A DNA stretch of 64,000 bases from Vibrio aerogenes (GCF_024346755.1 NZ_AP024861.1:124001-188000), one strand, 5' to 3'. Numbered from the stretch's first letter, positions 16,814 to 25,999 are shown. Translations and numbers: made by a program. Notes: generated from the sequence alone by a model not told the origin.

Positions 16814-18079
16814 TTACTCTTCCTTATCAAAGAAGTAGGAGATCCGTGAGCGTGGGTTCAGGTATTCGAGCACTTTTTCCGGTACTTTTCCGGGAGAAAG
16901 CACCGTGACGATCGATAAAGACTCTTTCTCTGACAGATCAATGATAGGTGCTTGTGATCTTGGTACTGAAGGGTCATACATCAGCACGCTTGGGTAAAGC
17001 AGTTGATTTGAGTGGACTGAAACAACCAGTCCAATCAGGTCGTTAGATAACTGAACAATAGAGCCCGGCGGATAAACCCCCATATACTTTATCAACAGAT
17101 TCAGATTTTCTTCATTGTACAGTTCCCGCTGCTTGTATAAATGAGACAAAGCAGAGTAAGGAATCTTCTTATCTTTAGGCGTATGCGCATGACACATCAC
17201 ATCAAATGCATTGGTTAATGCAACGATCTGGGCCAGTTCATTGATCTCATCACCCTTCAATCCCTCAGGGTAACCAGAACCATCCGCCATTTCATGATGC
17301 TGGGCAATGATTTTTTTGGCACTTTCAGGAAAGTTTTCGATGGTGTCGGCAATTTCAGTACCATACCGGGTATGCTGCTTCAGGTAGTTTTTCTCAGGCT
17401 CTGTCAGCGCATGCGTTGACCGGACGATTTTTGATGGCACTTTCACTTTGCCAATGTCATGAAACAGAGATCCAAATGCGAGCAATTTGATTTTCTCAGC
17501 GCTGTATCCTTTGGCTTTACCAACCATCATGGAGAGAACGGCTACGTTAAGGGAATGAAAGTAAATATCTTCAAGGTCACTACTGCTGTTAATAAAGTGG
17601 AGTGTCACTTCTTTTTCACTCAGAAGTTTCTCGACAATATCTTCGACTAACACAGAGGCTTCAGATGCCGCGTTTTGAGGTTGAGAGCGGATTTTATTCA
17701 TAATTGCCCGCGTGCGGGACAAAGACCGTTCGAAATCTTTTTCACATTGGAGTGCTTTACGCCGGTAAGATTTGACCTTTTCAATTCTCTGTTTTTTTTC
17801 TTCCCACATCACTTGTGCCCGCTGGTCCAGTTTGTCCTTATCTGGCTCAGATAGCTGCACTGCGATATCAGCTTTGGGAGGAGAAAAGTGGGGGTCAAAG
17901 TCACTTTTATTCGGATTGATAAACACATGAGAAATGCCCAGATGCCTGATCATTTCTATCTGTTCCTGTGATTTCAGCTTGAAGCTGTTCAATAAGAATG
18001 GATGTTCGTGCCATTTGGCAGGTAAACGGATATACAAGCCTGTTTGTAATTCATTAATGTCTAATTTTACGTCTTCCAC
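16814..18079 (-). CDS. HD-GYP cyclic-di-GMP phosphodiesterase with DUF3391 N-terminus (copy 2)
   Basis: 421 residues from a GTG at 18079. Same architecture as its downstream neighbour: LQTGLYIRLPAKWHEHPFLL at the N-terminus, helical linker, then HDIGKVKVPSKI, QHHEMADGSGYPEG. The two proteins are alike along their whole length, with the main difference in the linker (Pro/Glu-rich in copy 1), so this is a local tandem duplication. All catalytic motifs remain in both copies. Whether the two genes are co-transcribed is unclear because the gap is 237 bp. Confidence 0.95.
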   Translation of the reverse strand: MEDVKLDINELQTGLYIRLPAKWHEHPFLLNSFKLKSQEQIEMIRHLGISHVFINPNKSDFDPHFSPPKADIAVQLSEPDKDKLDQRAQVMWEEKKQRIEKVKSYRRKALQCEKDFERSLSRTRAIMNKIRSQPQNAASEASVLVEDIVEKLLSEKEVTLHFINSSSDLEDIYFHSLNVAVLSMMVGKAKGYSAEKIKLLAFGSLFHDIGKVKVPSKIVRSTHALTEPEKNYLKQHTRYGTEIADTIENFPESAKKIIAQHHEMADGSGYPEGLKGDEINELAQIVALTNAFDVMCHAHTPKDKKIPYSALSHLYKQRELYNEENLNLLIKYMGVYPPGSIVQLSNDLIGLVVSVHSNQLLYPSVLMYDPSVPRSQAPIIDLSEKESLSIVTVLSPGKVPEKVLEYLNPRSRISYFFDKEE

Positions 18080-18405
18080 AATGGTACCAAACTCTGATTC
18101 TGAACTGCTATTTGAAAAAACAGCGACAGTATATCAGCTAAAAACCGCATCTTTGTATCTTTTTTCATCAAAGATAACCCGCTGAACGGACCAGTTCCTG
18201 AAGCATGATTGTTCCGGACTGTCCAGTCTGTGCGATGTCTGGAGGTTGGTCGTTCAGAGACAACGGGCTGGATATTCGCATGCTTATGCTGATTTTCTCA
18301 AAGACTTGAGTGACATGGCATATTTTTGCATGATTTTATTCATGTATTTGTCTTTACTGTCGATAAGGGAATAAAGATAAAACAAGATTCAATAAGGGAA
18401 AGCTG
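18080..18405. other. Intergenic region between divergent genes
   Basis: Holds the divergent promoters for the HD-GYP gene and the outer-membrane protein gene. Apart from AT-rich stretches I see no RNA gene or strong repeat. Confidence 0.5.
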
Positions 18406-18897
18406 ATGAGAAACCAGTGGTGGTTAATGTTGCTGGGGATGTGCAGTTTGAGCGGTCATGCGATCGCTGAGACAACACCGCCCGGAACTTTTTATTTTGG
18501 TGTACTTCAGGAAGAACTGAATCAAAGTGGTGTCATTGAAATTGGGGTGAGAGGCCCGGCTTACCGGTTTGTTGATGCCAATGCTGCATTAATGTGGTTT
18601 GGTGATAATGACACGGTTTATAATGGATTCAATATTGGCGCACATCTGACAACCGGGACATGGCCAATCAAAGCTTATGCAGGCGCTGGTATTTTCCTTG
18701 GTGAGCATAAAGATTGTGAAGATGAAAGCTCGCCTGATTGTGAAAGTGATTATGTACTCGGCGCATATCCGGAAGTCGGGGTTGAATTGTCGTTACTTCA
18801 GGTCAGTGTTGCGGCTTACGGGCGCCATTATAAGACAACCAATGGCGGTAAAAACGAGTACAGGATGTATGGTTTTTACGTGGGTTACAATTTCTGA
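18406..18897 (+). CDS. Small predicted outer-membrane beta-barrel protein
   Basis: 163 residues with a signal peptide (MRNQWWLMLLGMCSLSGHAIA, then ETTPPGTF). The mature part alternates hydrophobic and polar residues as in beta strands (YFGVLQEEL, VIEIGVRGPAYRF, WPIKAYAGAGIFLG, YVLGAYPEVGVEL) and ends in YGFYVGYNF, a C-terminal aromatic typical of proteins inserted by the BAM complex. A small loop has two cysteines (KDCEDESSPDCESD). It looks like a YfaZ-type or similar small barrel; I do not recognise the exact family. AAGGGAAAGCTG precedes the ATG. Confidence 0.75.
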   Translation: MRNQWWLMLLGMCSLSGHAIAETTPPGTFYFGVLQEELNQSGVIEIGVRGPAYRFVDANAALMWFGDNDTVYNGFNIGAHLTTGTWPIKAYAGAGIFLGEHKDCEDESSPDCESDYVLGAYPEVGVELSLLQVSVAAYGRHYKTTNGGKNEYRMYGFYVGYNF

Positions 18898-19099
18898 GTG
18901 ATTCAGTCGTTTTGTTGCCATTCAGACGGAGATCTGTCTGCTGTTGTTGGGGCTGTGTTAGTCTGTTTGATTGCTGGCTGAATGGTAACGTGAATTGTTT
19001 TCTTCGTACGACGTCATATAAATTATGGTTTTCATCCGGCCATAACCTCTCTAGAATAGCCTGCTAAATCTCTTCTATAACCTGTATTCTGAGAATGCC

Positions 19100-20938
19100 A
19101 TGACAGCAGCGATGATCCCCGAATCTGATGACCTGAATACCCAGTCACCTCAACTGGTATTACAGACTGTATTTGGCTATCAGTCTTTCCGTGCGGGTCA
19201 GGCCGGTGTGATCGAAGCCGTGCAGCAGCAGCGGGATTGTCTGGTGATTATGCCAACGGGTGGCGGAAAGTCGCTCTGTTATCAGATTCCGGCAATTGCT
19301 GGAGAAGGCCTGACTCTGGTGATATCGCCGTTGATATCTCTGATGAAAGATCAGGTCGATCAACTGGTTGCCAATGGCGTGGCCGCTGCCTGTGTGAATT
19401 CATCAATGACAAAAGACGCGCTGATGCAGGTGTATCAACAAATCGCCCACGGGACACTGAAATTATTGTATGTGTCGCCTGAACGGGTGTTGATGACTGA
19501 TTTTATGGAACGGCTGCATCACCTCAACCTTGCTCTGGTTGCTGTGGATGAAGCGCACTGTATTTCGCAGTGGGGACACGATTTCAGGCCTGAATATGCG
19601 GCTTTGGGGCAACTCAGGCAATCTTTTCCTCAGGTACCATTTATTGCACTAACAGCGACTGCTGATGAGGCAACCCGTCAGGATATTTGTCAGCGTTTGA
19701 ATCTGAATCAACCCTATACATATCTGGGGAGTTTTGACCGGCCTAATATCCGCTATACGCTGGTTGAAAAGCATAAACCGGTTTCTCAGGTGATTCGTTT
19801 TCTCGGCACACAAAAAGGGCAGTGCGGCATTATTTATTGTGGCAGCCGGAAGAAAGTTGAAATGCTGACGGAAAAGCTGTGTCAGAACCATTACCGGGCT
19901 GCGGGATACCATGCCGGGATGGATGTGGATGAGCGGACTTATGTTCAGGAAGCCTTTCAGCGGGATGATATTCAAATTGTGGTTGCGACCGTGGCATTTG
20001 GGATGGGGATTAATAAATCGAATGTTCGTTTTGTGATGCATTTTGATATTCCCCGTAATATCGAATCCTACTATCAGGAAACCGGACGTGCGGGCAGGGA
20101 TGGATTACCGGCTGAAGCTCTGATGCTCTATGACCCGTCTGATATCAACTGGTTGCGACGGATGCTGGATGAGAAACCGGAAGGTCAGCAAAAGTTGGTG
20201 GAAGCTCATAAGCTCAATGCAATGACGGCATTTGCAGAAGCTCAGACGTGCCGACGTCAGGTCTTGCTGAATTATTTTGGGGAATTCCGGCCGGAACCCT
20301 GTGGAAATTGCGATGTTTGCTTAGATCCACCGAAGCATTTTGATGCAACGGAAGCGGCACAGAAAGCTTTGTCCTGTGTTTACCGGGTGAATCAGGGGTT
20401 TGGGATTGGTTATGTGGTTGAAGTGTTGCGGGGAATGCAGACCAGCCGTATCCGGGAAAACGGGCACGATAAGCTTTCGACTTATGGGATTGGCCGCGAT
20501 CACAGTCATGATTACTGGGTCAGTATTTTCAGGCAACTGATTCACAAAGGTCTTCTGCAGCAGAACATTACCCGGAACTCAACCTTGCAACTGACTGAAG
20601 AAGCACGCCCACTGCTGCGCGGAGAGGTTGAGCTTGAATTGGCCGTTCCCCGGCTGGATATGGCAAACCGGGCTTCTAAATCAGAGAAGCTGGCCAGTAA
20701 ACATTATGATCGCCAGCTGTTTGCCAAGCTTCGGAAACTACGAAAATCCATTGCTGATGAAGATGACATTCCACCTTATGTTGTCTTCAGTGATGCGACG
20801 TTAATTGATATGGCTGAAATTTTACCAACCTCTTATGGAGAAATGCTGGCTGTCAATGGTGTCGGGCAGCGCAAGCTGGAAAAATATGCCGATCAGTTCC
20901 TGGATTTAATTCAGGAGCATCTGACCTATCATGGATAA
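19100..20938 (+). CDS. recQ: ATP-dependent DNA helicase RecQ
   Basis: 612 residues, usual RecQ length. Helicase motifs: I TGGGKSLCYQIPA, II VDEAHCISQWGHDFRPEY, III ALTATAD, VI QETGRAGRDG. The RQC region has the zinc cysteines (CRRQ...CGNCDVC), and the C-terminal HRDC domain ends in AVNGVGQRKLEKYADQFLDLI. It unwinds DNA 3' to 5' in RecF-pathway recombination and replication-fork repair. In E. coli recQ is next to rhtC-rhtB-pldB-yigL; here the rhtB, pldB and yigL genes lie 12 kb away, so that group has been split. Confidence 0.97.
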   Translation: MTAAMIPESDDLNTQSPQLVLQTVFGYQSFRAGQAGVIEAVQQQRDCLVIMPTGGGKSLCYQIPAIAGEGLTLVISPLISLMKDQVDQLVANGVAAACVNSSMTKDALMQVYQQIAHGTLKLLYVSPERVLMTDFMERLHHLNLALVAVDEAHCISQWGHDFRPEYAALGQLRQSFPQVPFIALTATADEATRQDICQRLNLNQPYTYLGSFDRPNIRYTLVEKHKPVSQVIRFLGTQKGQCGIIYCGSRKKVEMLTEKLCQNHYRAAGYHAGMDVDERTYVQEAFQRDDIQIVVATVAFGMGINKSNVRFVMHFDIPRNIESYYQETGRAGRDGLPAEALMLYDPSDINWLRRMLDEKPEGQQKLVEAHKLNAMTAFAEAQTCRRQVLLNYFGEFRPEPCGNCDVCLDPPKHFDATEAAQKALSCVYRVNQGFGIGYVVEVLRGMQTSRIRENGHDKLSTYGIGRDHSHDYWVSIFRQLIHKGLLQQNITRNSTLQLTEEARPLLRGEVELELAVPRLDMANRASKSEKLASKHYDRQLFAKLRKLRKSIADEDDIPPYVVFSDATLIDMAEILPTSYGEMLAVNGVGQRKLEKYADQFLDLIQEHLTYHG

Positions 20939-21166
20939 TTCATGATGGACAGTTGTTTTCAAATGGTTGAATCCACCAACACGCCCGTAGTTCAGTGATG
21001 GTCTAATCGCCAGCCCTCTGTTTATGACAAAAATTTTCCTTACTGTATTCGTGATCCCGCGTGCATGGTTCAGGATTCTTATTATTAAACATATATATCT
21101 TACGCTATGATTTTATTCGCAATTTGAATATATTCTCTTCTCCGTCATTTACAGGGAAGCGCATTC

Positions 21167-22564
21167 ATGAATGTTATCCGCTATTTCAGACCTTCACAGA
21201 TACCTGCGCTTTATACATTGAGCGTTGCAGGCATTATCTTCATTTCTGCTTTAATTGGTTCACTCAGCCGCCCTGATGAGATGTCGATGACGATCTTCTG
21301 GCCTGCCAATGCGATATTAATTGCGCTGATGTTTCGTTATCCACAACGTTCAGCTTTTCCTGTCTGGGTCGCTGCTGTAGGCGGGTATTTGTTGTCCAAC
21401 TATGTGATGGGAGAACCGCCCCAGGTTAATGTGATGATGACTATGGCGAATCTGTCTGGTGTTATTGCTGCCTGGTGGTTATATACACGGGTGTTCAGCT
21501 TTGGTGTCTATCTGAAATCCCGTTATTCTGTTCTGCATTTATTTATTTTATGCATCATCAGCTCAGTGGTGAGTGCTATTTTCGGCGCTATAGTCATGGA
21601 GTTCGTTCTGGATAAACCTTTCTTTCTGGCTATGATTTATTGGTTTTCCGGAGATTTGTCCAGCATGGTCGCATTCTTGCCCGTTGCACTGGCATTTCCT
21701 GAAAAGCTGGTAAAAATCAACCGCAAGTTGCGTCTCTATGATTTTTTGCCATTGATCATGGTGGTTTTTTCTGTCGCAATGATTTTTGTTTTAGGTGGGC
21801 CGGGCGCCATTGCATTTCCGGTTCTGGCTTTGATCTGGTGTGCGCTCACCTACAGTTACTTTGTCAATACAGTCATTGTGATGTTTTTTGTGATTTGTCT
21901 GTTTGCCTGTGAAGTTCTTGGGCTGTTACCTCTGTTCTCAGCCGATGAATTTGTGGGTGATACTATTTCGTTTCGTCTGGGGGTGACGATTCTTGTGCTG
22001 GCACCTCTGGTTGTTGCCAGTATGAATGATGCCCGTTCCCGGCTCATCCGTAAGCTGGATCATGCGGTTAATTATGACCACCTGACGAATGTTTTATCCC
22101 GTAAAGCCTTTGAGCAACGGGGAGAACAGCTTTTGAGTTCTCCTCATCCTGATCAGAATCATCTGGCATTTCTGATGATGGATCTGGATTACTTTAAACG
22201 GGTCAATGACCAGTTTGGTCATCAGGGAGGAGATGAATTGCTGGTTCATTTTGCCAAACTGGTGCAGGACATTATTCCACCGGATTGTTTGTGCGGCAGG
22301 ATGGGAGGAGAAGAGTTTGCGGCCTTCATTCCCGGAAGTTCCTGCGAACGGGCTTCTTCAATTGCTGAGCGGATCAGGCATGAAGTCAGCCACCTGGAGC
22401 TGAACCGGGAAGGTGAGAACACAATCTCAACAACGGTGAGTATCGGTGTTGCCTGTGTCAATCATGGTTCTGCCAAATGGGAAGAACTGATGGAAATGGC
22501 AGATAAAGCACTTTATCAGGCCAAGCATCAGGGAAGAAATCAGGTTCGCTATTTTAATTGCTGA
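21167..22564 (+). CDS. Diguanylate cyclase with MASE1-like membrane sensor
   Basis: 465 residues. The first 290 residues form about eight membrane segments with the MASE1 look (MTIFWPANAILIALMFRYP near residue 38). The C-terminal GGDEF domain has the active-site GGEEF (CGRMGGEEFAAFIPG) and the usual DLDYFKRVNDQFGHQGGDELL. The position of the RxxD inhibitory site is PPDC, so product inhibition through the I-site is probably absent. It should make c-di-GMP from two GTP in response to a membrane-sensed signal. A MITE-like repeat follows immediately. Confidence 0.92.
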   Translation: MNVIRYFRPSQIPALYTLSVAGIIFISALIGSLSRPDEMSMTIFWPANAILIALMFRYPQRSAFPVWVAAVGGYLLSNYVMGEPPQVNVMMTMANLSGVIAAWWLYTRVFSFGVYLKSRYSVLHLFILCIISSVVSAIFGAIVMEFVLDKPFFLAMIYWFSGDLSSMVAFLPVALAFPEKLVKINRKLRLYDFLPLIMVVFSVAMIFVLGGPGAIAFPVLALIWCALTYSYFVNTVIVMFFVICLFACEVLGLLPLFSADEFVGDTISFRLGVTILVLAPLVVASMNDARSRLIRKLDHAVNYDHLTNVLSRKAFEQRGEQLLSSPHPDQNHLAFLMMDLDYFKRVNDQFGHQGGDELLVHFAKLVQDIIPPDCLCGRMGGEEFAAFIPGSSCERASSIAERIRHEVSHLELNREGENTISTTVSIGVACVNHGSAKWEELMEMADKALYQAKHQGRNQVRYFNC

Positions 22565-22578
22565 ATTGTTGTTGGTCG

Positions 22579-22849
22579 CTAGAGCGTGTTTATCTTTCAT
22601 AGCCTAACCTGTAGTCGCCTGAAAATGGCTCAGTCAAGGCGCGAAAAGTGTAGTTTAGTGATTCTAAATGAGCTTTGAGCAACACAGAGTGAGCCATTTT
22701 CAGGCACTACCCGAAGGGCTGGGGCCATTTTTTACTCTGACCGCGTTGGCAAATGTTAAATATAGATTGCTATTATCTAAATTTGCCGCCTTGCCAGAGT
22801 AAAAAATAGCCTCCAGCAGGAACGGCGATGAAGGATAAACACGCTCTAG
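22579..22849. mobile_element. MITE-like intergenic element, 271 bp, with 22-bp terminal inverted repeats
   Basis: The ends CTAGAGCGTGTTTATC...(22579-22600) and ...GATAAACACGCTCTAG (22828-22849) are inverted copies differing at one base over 22. Inside are further inverted repeats: a pair around TGAGCCATTTTCAGGC (about 22616-22705), a pair around ATTTTTTACTCTG (about 22728-22812) and GGCAAAT...ATTTGCC. No open frame codes for a transposase. Pieces of the same family are at 22854-22896, 25699-25760 and 44279-44320. Confidence 0.85.
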
Positions 22850-22853
22850 GCCG

Positions 22854-22896
22854 CTACAGGTTTACAGGTTAGGCGATAATGGATAAACACGCCCTG
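22854..22896. repeat. Extra end fragment of the MITE-like family
   Basis: Contains ACAGGTTAGGCGATAATGG followed by ATAAACACGCCCTGG, an inverted copy of the left 40 bp of the element, directly abutting the full copy. Confidence 0.75.
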
Positions 22897-22939
22897 GAGC
22901 GATATCGCTCCGGATATGGCTGACCATCTCAGAAAGCTT

Positions 22940-22966
22940 TGCCGCACCTTCTATGGTGCGGCAGGT
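22940..22966. terminator. Hairpin, possible terminator between convergent genes
   Basis: TGCCGCACC at 22940-22948 pairs with GGTGCGGCA at 22955-22963, followed by a T-rich stretch on the plus strand. A second palindrome, GGAGCGATATCGCTCC, lies at 22898-22913. Confidence 0.6.
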
Positions 22967-23068
22967 TTATTTATTAATATCGGCTTCATGCCAACAAGCA
23001 TGGATGCCGGCACATATTCAATTCATGACTGCCAGATTCAAAACAGAGCGGCCTGAATGTTCCCTGAT

Positions 23069-24166
23069 TTACAGAGCCGGTGCTGTTTTATAGACATTGT
23101 CCTGTGGTTCTTTGGTTTGTCCCCCTTCAACCTGAATCAAGTGATCCGTGGTTGCCATCCACTGTTTGACTTCATCGTTTGTCGATGCCGCGGATAAACC
23201 GGGTAAGGTATTATCTGTTACCGGTGGCGTGGGATAAATGACAGACCAGAGATAAAGCCAGATAGCAGCACTATGTTTTGCTGCAACCTGAGTTTGATTG
23301 AAGAACTTGGTTTGTTGCTCTGCAAATGCAACTGAGTTGTGTAGTTTAGTATTTTCGTCACCGGCAAAGATGGTTGAAGCGACAGTTGAAGTCCGGTAAG
23401 AATCTATGGCGACACCGCGTTTTTTCAGATCTTTGGCAATGCTTCTTGTGACTTCACCAACCCATTGGTTATTGAGGTAGCTTTTGCCAAAATTCGAATA
23501 GAATGCATCGAGTAATGATACCCGTTGAGGGACAAGGTTTTGGGCAATGTTTCCCTTATCAGCAAGTTTTGCAAGTTCATATGTCAAGCGTAATGCCAGC
23601 TGGTTACCCAAGCTGTGCCCGGCAATCTGGATATCGCTGCCCTGACCTTGATAGTTTGCCATACCAGACAAATATTCTGACAGTAATAGTTCAGTGATAT
23701 TTTTGTCCGGCCCATCATGGTAGTCACCATGACCGTCTTTCCAGCGCATGCCATGTTTTCCATTCGTCGTCCAGATTTTTGCTTCTGCAGTGTCTACATT
23801 GGCTTCATCGGCGAATTGGTCCCAGTAAAACACGCCAATATTGTAGCCTTGCGTGATCCAAAGGTTGGCAAAGTCGATGTCCGGGTATGTACTTCCTTCC
23901 CCTGATTCATGAAATACAAATCGATCATAATTGCTCATTCTGAAGGGCTGCCAGCCATGAATCAGGATGAGTGTTGGCTTTGATGGGTCAAAATAAGCGG
24001 AGCCGTCTTTTGTATTGTCACCAGCTTTTTCGTATTGGTTATTGGCACCAAACCAATACAGACCATAGCTCAGTTGATCAAAATCCTCTTTAGGAAATAC
24101 GCCGGTTTTTGCCATTGCGTTTAAGGCAAAGAGTAACCCGGTTAATAAAATGATAATCTTTCTCAT
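23069..24166 (-). CDS. Exported alpha/beta-hydrolase, lipase-like (copy 1)
   Basis: 365 residues. Signal peptide MRKIIILLTGLLFALNAMA, then KTGVFP. Alpha/beta-hydrolase signs: the oxyanion strand and turn PTLILIHGWQPF (64-75), and the nucleophile elbow AGHSLGNQL with Ser 185. A catalytic Asp is likely in SLLDAFYSN and a His near the C-terminus. The layout resembles lipase class 3/PGAP1-like lipases that act on lipids or esters outside the cell. It is a tandem paralogue of the gene at 24567-25652. Substrate unknown. No chaperone (lif) or secretion genes adjacent. Confidence 0.85.
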   Translation of the reverse strand: MRKIIILLTGLLFALNAMAKTGVFPKEDFDQLSYGLYWFGANNQYEKAGDNTKDGSAYFDPSKPTLILIHGWQPFRMSNYDRFVFHESGEGSTYPDIDFANLWITQGYNIGVFYWDQFADEANVDTAEAKIWTTNGKHGMRWKDGHGDYHDGPDKNITELLLSEYLSGMANYQGQGSDIQIAGHSLGNQLALRLTYELAKLADKGNIAQNLVPQRVSLLDAFYSNFGKSYLNNQWVGEVTRSIAKDLKKRGVAIDSYRTSTVASTIFAGDENTKLHNSVAFAEQQTKFFNQTQVAAKHSAAIWLYLWSVIYPTPPVTDNTLPGLSAASTNDEVKQWMATTDHLIQVEGGQTKEPQDNVYKTAPAL

Positions 24167-24344
24167 AATTTACCTATATTGTTGTAAGCTTTCAGGAATG
24201 ATCATCATAGTATGAATATTATGCATCTAATTGCATTTTTTGGTGAATCTTTGAACATGATGCAAAACTGGTGTTGCAATAGGGTTCATCAGTCTTTCAT
24301 GCTGTGCCGGGGAGATTGTCAAATGCCGGATTTCGTTTTTTGAA

Positions 24345-24384
24345 CAAAAAGACTGGCCCGGATTCAGGGGAAAATCCGGGCCAG
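24345..24384 (-). terminator. Rho-independent terminator downstream of hydrolase copy 2
   Basis: On the minus strand CTGGCCCGGATT and AATCCGGGCCAG form a 12-bp perfect stem, followed by a T-rich tail (TCTTTTTG). Confidence 0.85.
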
Positions 24385-24397
24385 ATTACGGTTTATA

Positions 24398-24470
24398 CCA
24401 ATATGGAAAATAAACTGATCATCTTGATGTGTCTGGTGGAGCAAACATACAAGGGCATGGATGCCCTTGT
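24398..24470. repeat. 73-bp dispersed intergenic repeat, copy A
   Basis: Nearly the same sequence, same length, occurs at 32828-32900. Both contain GGAGCAAACATACAAGGGCA and end in a hairpin (CAAGGGCA...TGCCCTTG). It follows a minus-strand gene here and a plus-strand gene at the second site. Confidence 0.85.
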
Positions 24471-24566
24471 TTAAGCGCCCATGGATGGCTTGAGCGGTTT
24501 GCGGAACCAGATATATCCAGATCAGAAAATGACTTAGAATGGTATTATTGTTCAGCAAAGATTCAA

Positions 24567-25652
24567 CTACAGCGCAGGTGCCGTTTCATACACATTGTCC
24601 TGTAGTTCTTTGGTAGTGCCGCCTTCGACCTGAATCAGATGGTCACTGGTTTGCATCCATTGCTTCACTTCATCATTTGTTGAAGCTGCAGATAGTCCGG
24701 CTAAAGTGTTATCGGTCACTGGTGGTGTTGGGTAAATAATTGACCATAAATACAACCAGATAGATGCACTGTGTTTTTCTGCGATTTGCACTTGTTCAAA
24801 GAATTGGGTTTTGAGTTCAGCAAATGCAATGTTATTCATCAGCTTACGGTTTTCATCGCCGACCAAAGGATTTGAAGTGACAAGAGAAGTGCGGTATGAA
24901 TCGATAGCGACTCCCCGGCTTTTCAGATCTTTGGCAATATCTCTGATAACGGCACCAACCCATCTGAAATTCAGATAGATTTGAGGGAGGTTGGAATAAA
25001 AGGCATCCAACAGGGAAACACGTTGTGGAACAAGTGAGGCATCGATTTTTCCCTGATCTGACAATTTAGCCAGCGCCTCAGTCAGGCGCAGTGCGAGCTG
25101 ATTCCCCAGGCTGTGTCCTGCAATCCGGATATCATTACCAGTATAATGCGCCATGCCTGTCAGATATTCAGCCAACAGCAGCTCGGTGACATTCTTGTCC
25201 GGTCCTTCATGATAGGTACCATGACTGTCTCTCCAGCGCATGTCATGCTTTCCGGTAGCCGTCCAGATTTTTGCTTCCGCACTTCGAACATTCCCTTCAT
25301 CGGCGAACTGATCCCAATATAAAACACCGACATTGTATCCCTGAGTAATCCACAGGTTGGCAAGGTCGATATCAGGATAATCACCATCGGTATTATGAAA
25401 GACAAAGCGTTTTTGTTTTGCCATATTAAATGGCTGCCAGCCATGAATAAAAATAAGTGTTGGTTTGGATGGGTCAAAAAAAGCGGAACCGTTTTGTGTT
25501 TCTTCCCCTGCTTTTTCATACTGGTTATCCGAGCCAAACCAATATAAGCCATAACTGAGTTCATCAAAGGTTTGCTGTGGGAATACCCCGGACTGAGCCA
25601 TGACGTTGAGTGCAAAAAGCAACCCTGTGAATAAAATTACTACTTTTTTCAT
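24567..25652 (-). CDS. Exported alpha/beta-hydrolase, lipase-like (copy 2)
   Basis: 361 residues, signal peptide MKKVVILFTGLLFALNVMA. Same design as copy 1 along the full length: LSYGLYWFGSDNQYEKAG, PTLIFIHGWQPF, GHSLGNQLALRL with Ser 181, SIWLYLWSIIYPTPPVTDNT and the same C-terminal QVEGG...DNVYETAPAL. The two proteins clearly arose by tandem duplication; changes are mostly conservative, which suggests both are functional. Copy 2 is first on the minus strand; 400 bp with a dispersed repeat and terminator separates it from copy 1, so each probably has its own promoter. Confidence 0.85.
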   Translation of the reverse strand: MKKVVILFTGLLFALNVMAQSGVFPQQTFDELSYGLYWFGSDNQYEKAGEETQNGSAFFDPSKPTLIFIHGWQPFNMAKQKRFVFHNTDGDYPDIDLANLWITQGYNVGVLYWDQFADEGNVRSAEAKIWTATGKHDMRWRDSHGTYHEGPDKNVTELLLAEYLTGMAHYTGNDIRIAGHSLGNQLALRLTEALAKLSDQGKIDASLVPQRVSLLDAFYSNLPQIYLNFRWVGAVIRDIAKDLKSRGVAIDSYRTSLVTSNPLVGDENRKLMNNIAFAELKTQFFEQVQIAEKHSASIWLYLWSIIYPTPPVTDNTLAGLSAASTNDEVKQWMQTSDHLIQVEGGTTKELQDNVYETAPAL

Positions 25653-25698
25653 TTTCTACCTGTCTGTTAGTTTATTAGTTGTTAGGTTTGTTGATCTT

Positions 25699-25760
25699 GG
25701 AGCATGTTTATCTTGCATCGTCTCCAGCAGGAACTGCAATGAAAGATAAACACGCCCGGG
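25699..25760. repeat. Internally deleted copy of the MITE-like family
   Basis: Has a left end (AGCATGTTTATCTTGCATCG) joined directly to a right end (CTCCAGCAGGAACTGCAATG, GATAAACACGCCCGG) of the 271-bp element at 22579-22849, with the middle missing. Confidence 0.8.
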
Positions 25761-25944
25761 TACTGCAATGCAGCATATTAATATGAATTTATGCAACTTA
25801 TTTTACAAGCGTGATTTTTTTATGAACATGATGCCAGATTTACCCACCTGACAGGGAGTCTGTGAGATTTTATGGCCCCCGAATTCATTATGAGTTCTGT
25901 TTTATATTTTTAAGATGAATGTGATATTAGTTCCAAATATGCCG

Positions 25945-25999
25945 GGCAAGATCTTGCTCGCTGGGCAACTTTTTGCTCGCCGCTGAGCAAGATCTTGCC
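25945..25999. promoter_or_regulatory. Palindromic upstream sites of hcp (enhancer candidates)
   Basis: GCAAGATCTTGC, a perfect 12-bp palindrome, occurs at 25947-25958 and 25987-25998, extended to a 15-bp inverted pair GGCAAGATCTTGCTC / GAGCAAGATCTTGCC. A weaker GCAACTTTTTGC lies between (25965-25976). They are 80-130 bp upstream of the hcp start, the usual spot for a sigma-54 activator; in Vibrio T6SS that activator is VasH. Binding by VasH is inferred. Confidence 0.6.

Noticed and set aside
24364..24558. Frame on the minus strand between the two hydrolases
   Set aside because: It covers the 73-bp repeat and the terminator and has no protein features.
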